Below the pieces are notes generated by a model. It did no database searches and was not told the origin of the DNA. It worked only from the letters and a program-made list of their open reading frames with translations. This document shows positions 33,484-36,993 of a DNA stretch of 36,993 bases, in pieces. The position numbers and the translations under genes are program-made. The DNA comes from Pontibacillus yanchengensis Y32 (GTDB lineage: Bacteria; Bacillota; Bacilli; Bacillales; BH030062), in NCBI RefSeq assembly GCF_000770635.1, contig NZ_AVBF01000040.1, forward strand, positions 1 through 36,993. The letters are read 5' to 3'. The first letter of the stretch is position 1. Every line of letters starts with the position of its first letter.

Positions 33484-33517
33484 AAGGACTTGGATTCTCC
33501 TCCAAGTCTTTTTTTAT
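33484..33517 (+). terminator. Terminator of the DUF2187 gene
   Basis: GGACTTGGA-TTCTCC-TCCAAGTCTTTTTTT, immediately after the gene. Confidence 0.9.
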
Positions 33518-33581
33518 ACAGTTTAACAAACGATATTATTACCGGAACATTTGATTCCTACTAGATTTTTTCATCACTATC

Positions 33582-33610
33582 TTGTAATGTTCAATACCGG
33601 ATGATAATAT
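33582..33610 (+). promoter_or_regulatory. Possible promoter of the PadR operon
   Basis: TTGTAA (33582-33587), a 17-base spacer and TAATAT (33605-33610). A likely site for autoregulation by PadR downstream, but I cannot identify its operator with confidence. Confidence 0.45.
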
Positions 33611-33692
33611 AATGATGTAGTAGTTACGCACTAATATTTTTTTACACCACTATTAAACATTAATCAGTACTGGTGGACATCGAGGTGATGGA

Positions 33693-34013
33693 ATGAATCC
33701 ACAATTTAAGAAAGGTATCTTAGAGCTTTGTGTGTTGGTCATTGTGAAGCAAAAGGATCAATATGGTTACGAGCTTGCCCAGAATTTAACGGAGAAAATA
33801 GCCATTGCAGAAGGGAGCCTCTACCCATTACTACGCAGACTTACAAAAGAGGACTATTTGCAAACATATATGGCTAAATCCACAGAAGGGCCTCCTAGAA
33901 AATACTATCGTTTAACCGATGAGGGCGAGCGATACATGGAGACTTTAATTCATGACTGGAATATCTTCCAGGAGAGCGTTAACCACTTAATTAAGGAGGT
34001 GTATGAGTCTTGA
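33693..34013 (+). CDS. PadR-family transcriptional regulator
   Basis: 106 residues: an N-terminal winged helix-turn-helix with FKKGILELCVLVIVKQKDQYGYEL, AIAEGSLYPLLRRL and GPPRKYYRLTDEG, then a C-terminal dimer helix. Typical of short PadR regulators that control neighbouring membrane or envelope genes. Its stop overlaps the TTG start of the DUF1700 gene, so the two are coupled. A GAGGTGATGG site precedes the start. Confidence 0.93.
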   Translation: MNPQFKKGILELCVLVIVKQKDQYGYELAQNLTEKIAIAEGSLYPLLRRLTKEDYLQTYMAKSTEGPPRKYYRLTDEGERYMETLIHDWNIFQESVNHLIKEVYES

Positions 34014-34567
34014 CACATACGGAATATCTTAACCATTTAGAAAAACATTTACACCAATTACCCGAGCAAGAAAAGCAAGAGGTGCTAGCGGATTACCAAG
34101 AGCATTTTGAAATGGGGATGCTTGAAGGTAGAGAAGCCAGTGAAATTGCCAAGGATCTAGGTCACCCTAGGGACATTGCCAAAGAGGTGTACCTACAATT
34201 TCGCATTGAGAACGCAGAAACGAACAAGTCGATTACGAACCTTAGCCAAGCAATCTTATCAACGATGAGTCTCGGACTATTTAATTTAATTATTGTGTTA
34301 GGACCTGCGATTGCTTTGTTAGGAATCTATATCAGTTTGTGGGCAGCAGTATTTAGTCTTTATGTTGGAGCAATTGGTGTATTTTTTGTTACATCTTCAT
34401 CAGGTGTACAGTTAATCCTCTTACAACTATTTTCAGCTATGGTTCTAGCTGGTCTAGGCATCATGTTAACTATTGGGCTAATAAAATTAGGCAACATGCT
34501 CTACCAATTATTTATGAAATACGTTAAATGGAATGTCAAAATCGTGAAAGGAGAAAATTACGTATGA
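34010..34567 (+). CDS. DUF1700/HAAS-domain membrane protein
   Basis: 185 residues. The first 70 form the HAAS motif domain, EYLNHLEKHLHQLPEQEKQEVLADYQEHF followed by GREASEIAKDLGHPRDIAKEV, a small helical cytoplasmic domain thought to bind partners. After that come about four membrane segments (residues 80-165). Start is TTG at 34010, overlapping the PadR stop, with AAGGAGG upstream. It overlaps the DUF4097 gene by ATGA. PadR-DUF1700-DUF4097 is a common envelope-stress cassette in Bacilli. Confidence 0.92.
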   Translation: MTHTEYLNHLEKHLHQLPEQEKQEVLADYQEHFEMGMLEGREASEIAKDLGHPRDIAKEVYLQFRIENAETNKSITNLSQAILSTMSLGLFNLIIVLGPAIALLGIYISLWAAVFSLYVGAIGVFFVTSSSGVQLILLQLFSAMVLAGLGIMLTIGLIKLGNMLYQLFMKYVKWNVKIVKGENYV

Positions 34568-35414
34568 AGAAACTCTTCTTAAGCGGGTTAATTATCTTTA
34601 TGGTAGGGATTGGAGGCGTCATGTTAACGACAGTTCAAGGGAAGGTCTAAGCTTCTCCACAATATTTGGAGAACGACTATCTTTCGAAGACGAAAAGGTA
34701 TTCGACAAAGATCAGGTTAAGCATATCAACATTAATGTGGCATCATCAGATGTGAACATTCTCCCTTCTGACAAGGATGAGATTTCCGTTCGCTATTATG
34801 GAAAAGCAGATAAAAACTCCATAGAAAATCGCTCCTTACAAGCAGACCTCTCTCAAGGCACGTTAGACATTCGCATTCATAACAAGAGAACTTTTTCCAT
34901 CGGATTCACCTATGTAGATCAGCAAATGGATGTAATGATCCCTCAAGAAACCATAGAATCCTTAAACATTAATGGTGCTAGTAGCGATATTTTATTAAAA
35001 TCTGTTCAAAGCGAAGAAGTGACATTCGACCTTGCCTCTGGGGATGTCCAATTAAATAATGTGGAGAGCAATCTATTCAACATTAATACGAGCTCTGGTT
35101 CCGTTGAAGGGGAAAATATTACCGGGGAAATGAGAGTAGAAACGAGTTCTGGCGACACTAATCTACACCTTGATACCATCCAATCCCCTTTAGATATATC
35201 TTCTTCTAGTGGAGATGTGCGCATTGAAGTCGCATCGGAACCAACGAATATGAAGCTTACTTATAGTAGTTCTTCAGGTGAAGCGGAAATCAACTTCCCT
35301 CTTCAATATGACTCATTAGATCGATCCAATATTCAAGCCACCATTGGCTCCGGAGATCCAGAGGTCACTATCCGAACAAGTTCTGGTGATTTAACTTTCA
35401 ACCTGATAAATTAA
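34564..35414 (+). pseudogene. DUF4097 surface protein gene with frameshift
   Basis: The first frame starts at ATG 34564 with MKKLFLSGLIIFMVGIGGVM, a membrane anchor or signal, and stops after 28 residues at 34648-34650. The remaining 250 residues continue in another frame from GLSFSTIFGERLSFEDEKVF to 35414. One G missing in the run at about 34643-34646 explains the break: restoring it gives TVQGKGLSFST. The body is a beta-helical DUF4097 (putative adhesin) domain with many SSGD repeats. Either a real one-base loss or a base-calling error. If intact, the product is anchored at the membrane and faces outwards. Confidence 0.85.
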
Positions 35415-35427
35415 TACAACCTTGTTA

Positions 35428-35453
35428 AGAGCCTTTAGATAGGCTCTTTTTTT
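35428..35453 (+). terminator. Terminator of the PadR operon
   Basis: AGAGCCT-TTAGAT-AGGCTCT followed by TTTTTT. Confidence 0.9.
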
Positions 35454-35551
35454 ACTTTTATTGTATATATGCCTGATACTCGTCTATACACTTTCATCCT
35501 AATATCCATACAGTAACTATAAGTAAACTGTGGAAAAAGGAGATAAACGTG

Positions 35552-36445
35552 ATGAAAAAATATGATTATGAATTGTGGACAGCATTACCTTATGCTGGCG
35601 AAGATCACCCACCCCGCAATCCAGAAACTCCTTTCTCTGGATCGTGGAACACTTATTATATAAGGCATAATGACGAAGGTGGGTTCTCCACTCCAAATGG
35701 TGAACCAATCACATTAGATATACGTCACCCAAACAAAATTAATTGGGATGCTCAATTAGAAAAAGTGAAACGAACGTTAGCTCATCTAACCCCTAAAGAA
35801 AAAGAAATAGCTTACTATTGGTCTAGAGGTCCTGCAACGAAACAATGGACACCTATAGCTGACATCCTTATTGATACGTATGGTGTAGAGGCTCCTCGGG
35901 CTGGAAGAATCTTAGCCGCGCTGCAAGCAGGAATCAATGACTCATTCGTAGTAGCATGGTATTTAAAATACAAGTGGCTTGTGGCACGGCCAAATCAATT
36001 GGATGATGAACTCGTTACAGTTATATGTACACCTAGACATCCATCCTACCCATCAGGTCATGCTGCGGTAGCCGGAACTGCTGAAGTAATCCTTAGCTAC
36101 TTCTTCCCAGCCGAAAGACGTCGCCTCCATGAACTAGCAGAAGAATGCGCAAAATCAAGACTATATGCAGGCGTTCATTTCCCAATTGATAACGATGAAG
36201 GCTTAAGACTTGGAAGACAAATTGGCCATTTAGTAATAGAACAACTGCAAGATGACTACGACTCAGAAGGTAATCCTGTGGATGTTCATTATCGTGAAAA
36301 TAGAAATGCCAACCTCCTCCCACCACCTTATAAACAAGCGATTCCTTATGATTTCAGTACCTCTTGTGACTCTTTAGTGGAAAATCAACAGTCAACTTAC
36401 AATAAATCGAATAGCACTTCCCCTAAACCAAAATTATTTTTTTAA
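35552..36445 (+). CDS. Vanadium haloperoxidase-like PAP2 phosphatase
   Basis: 297-residue enzyme of the PAP2/vanadium-haloperoxidase family. The three phosphate- or vanadate-binding segments are intact: KYKWLVARPNQ (Lys-x6-Arg-Pro), YPSGHAAVAGT (PSGH), and SRLYAGVHFPIDNDEG (SRxxxGVHFxxD). There is no signal peptide or membrane helix, so it is likely soluble, unlike lipid phosphatases of this superfamily. It could be a bromo- or chloroperoxidase or an acid phosphatase; the sequence alone does not decide. Start ATG 35552 (GTG 35549 also possible), with AAGGAG upstream. Confidence 0.9.
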   Translation: MKKYDYELWTALPYAGEDHPPRNPETPFSGSWNTYYIRHNDEGGFSTPNGEPITLDIRHPNKINWDAQLEKVKRTLAHLTPKEKEIAYYWSRGPATKQWTPIADILIDTYGVEAPRAGRILAALQAGINDSFVVAWYLKYKWLVARPNQLDDELVTVICTPRHPSYPSGHAAVAGTAEVILSYFFPAERRRLHELAEECAKSRLYAGVHFPIDNDEGLRLGRQIGHLVIEQLQDDYDSEGNPVDVHYRENRNANLLPPPYKQAIPYDFSTSCDSLVENQQSTYNKSNSTSPKPKLFF

Positions 36446-36480
36446 TAGAGCAGTCCATTAAGGCTGCTTCTTTTTTTATT
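36446..36480 (+). terminator. Terminator of the PAP2 gene
   Basis: AGCAG and GCTGCT flank a short loop, followed by TTTTTTT, starting a few bases after the stop codon. Confidence 0.75.
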
Positions 36481-36619
36481 TAGGCTCTGTTAAAGTTTGG
36501 TGTTGATTTTGGAATCAACTATTCAAAATAGCCTCATTCAAGATAAGAAGCATAATCTGGAAGAATTGGATTCGAGATAATTTATATAATTACCATTACT
36601 AACTGGTCTAAAAAGATGG

Positions 36620-36801
36620 ATGTTTCCGTTGCTTTCGTGAGAATAAAGGTGGCCGTGGAACAACTCGCGTCCTGCCGGCGAGCTGGCAAGCCTCCTCGAG
36701 CCCAAAAGGCGGGGCTCTGCGGGGTCTCGCCTACCTCTTTCTCCGGCGGGAGTCTCCTTGTTCCACGGCCACCTTTGCTGTTTTGGGAGGGACGGAAACA
36801 T
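36620..36801. repeat. 182-bp palindromic element
   Basis: A perfect 19-bp inverted repeat, AAAGGTGGCCGTGGAACAA at 36645-36663 and its complement at 36758-36776. A second pair, ATGTTTCCGT at 36620-36629 and its complement at 36792-36801, is centred on the same point (36710.5). The GC-rich core (CTGCCGGCGAG, AGGCG, CTCCGGCGGGAG) also has self-complementary parts. It resembles the MITE-like, GC-rich palindromes scattered through Bacillaceae chromosomes. Confidence 0.8.
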
Positions 36802-36823
36802 GGCCAAAAAAAGGAGTTTTAGG

Positions 36824-36945
36824 TTGTCGCTCCTAATTTTCAAAAGTCGCTCCTATATCTTAAATCTCGATCCTAAATTTCGAAAGTTGCTCCTGTTTTC
36901 CGATTCTCGCTCCGAAAGCAGAAAAGTCGCTCCAGAGCCCATATT
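36824..36945 (-). repeat. 20-nt-period array 3 (six units)
   Basis: On the plus strand the GCTCC or GATCC core begins at 36829, 36849, 36869, 36889, 36909 and 36929, exactly 20 bases apart. Units read GTCGCTCCTAATTTTCAAAA, CTCGATCCTAAATTTCGAAA and similar. It is the minus-strand orientation of the unit in array 2 (GGAGCGACTTTT). It lies 22 bases beyond the 182-bp palindrome. Confidence 0.85.
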
Positions 36946-36993
36946 TATGGCAAAAGGTCGCTACTACGCATAGCAAACTCGATCAATTTTATG

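Noticed and set aside
19947-36945. Arrays considered as CRISPR
   Set aside because: The period is 20 nt, far below a repeat plus spacer; units are degenerate, fillers are not unique spacers and no cas gene is present.
36758-36973. 71-residue frame over array 3
   Set aside because: Starts inside the palindrome, lacks a ribosome site, and is the translation of the repeat units.

Overview
The window is a chromosomal segment from a low-GC Gram-positive of the family Bacillaceae. The evidence is the strong AGGAGG ribosome-binding sites, the clusters secG-est-rnr-smpB-ssrA and queCDE with a preQ1 riboswitch, HPr with both His15 and Ser46, and tmRNA of Bacillus type. Several dispersed repeat families resemble those I know from intergenic regions of halophilic or soil Bacillaceae, so a genus such as Pontibacillus, Halobacillus or Virgibacillus is possible. 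The genus is inference only.

Layout. 0.2-3.2 kb: ilvD and an MtnE-type aminotransferase on the minus strand. 3.5-9.1 kb: a VOC/PhnB protein, a 211-bp dispersed repeat, a membrane protein, a frameshifted ECF sigma gene overlapping a large membrane-anchored anti-sigma-like protein, a GNAT acetyltransferase and a KtrB-type potassium transporter. 9.1-14.3 kb: sparse, with a 49-residue small ORF, an aldo/keto reductase, a lipoprotein, a DUF2200 protein, an M29-like peptidase with an eroded metal site and a decayed toxin-antitoxin pair. 14.4-20.4 kb: ssrA (tmRNA), smpB, an inserted acetyltransferase gene of opposite direction, rnr, est and secG. 20.7-26.4 kb: fruR-fruK-fruA-ptsH-ptsI, a self-contained fructose phosphotransferase operon that includes the general PTS proteins. 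26.4-28.7 kb: a membrane protein, coaA, a 29-residue ORF, a symmetric 183-bp palindromic element and the second, inverted copy of the 211-bp repeat. 28.7-30.6 kb: a TIGR01777-type epimerase divergent from a YndJ-like membrane protein. 30.6-33.5 kb: a 20-nt-period array, queE-queD-queC under a preQ1 riboswitch, and a DUF2187 protein. 33.7-36.5 kb: PadR, DUF1700 and DUF4097 genes (the last frameshifted) and a vanadium-haloperoxidase-like PAP2 enzyme. The end holds a 182-bp palindrome and another 20-nt-period array.

Themes. Regulatory genes sit directly with their targets: FruR in front of its PTS, the sigma factor with its anti-sigma behind an ECF-type promoter, and PadR with its membrane partner genes. 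The intergenic DNA is rich in structured repeats: a 211-bp element in two inverted copies about 24 kb apart, three arrays with a 20-nt period, two palindromes of about 182 bp and one shorter palindrome.

Two genes (ECF sigma and DUF4097) are each broken by what looks like loss of one base in a short homopolymer, so sequencing error must be excluded before either is called a true pseudogene. I did not find a clear multi-gene defence or biosynthetic system of unknown type. The least explained items are the 20-nt-period arrays, the symmetric elements and the duplicated-domain anti-sigma protein.
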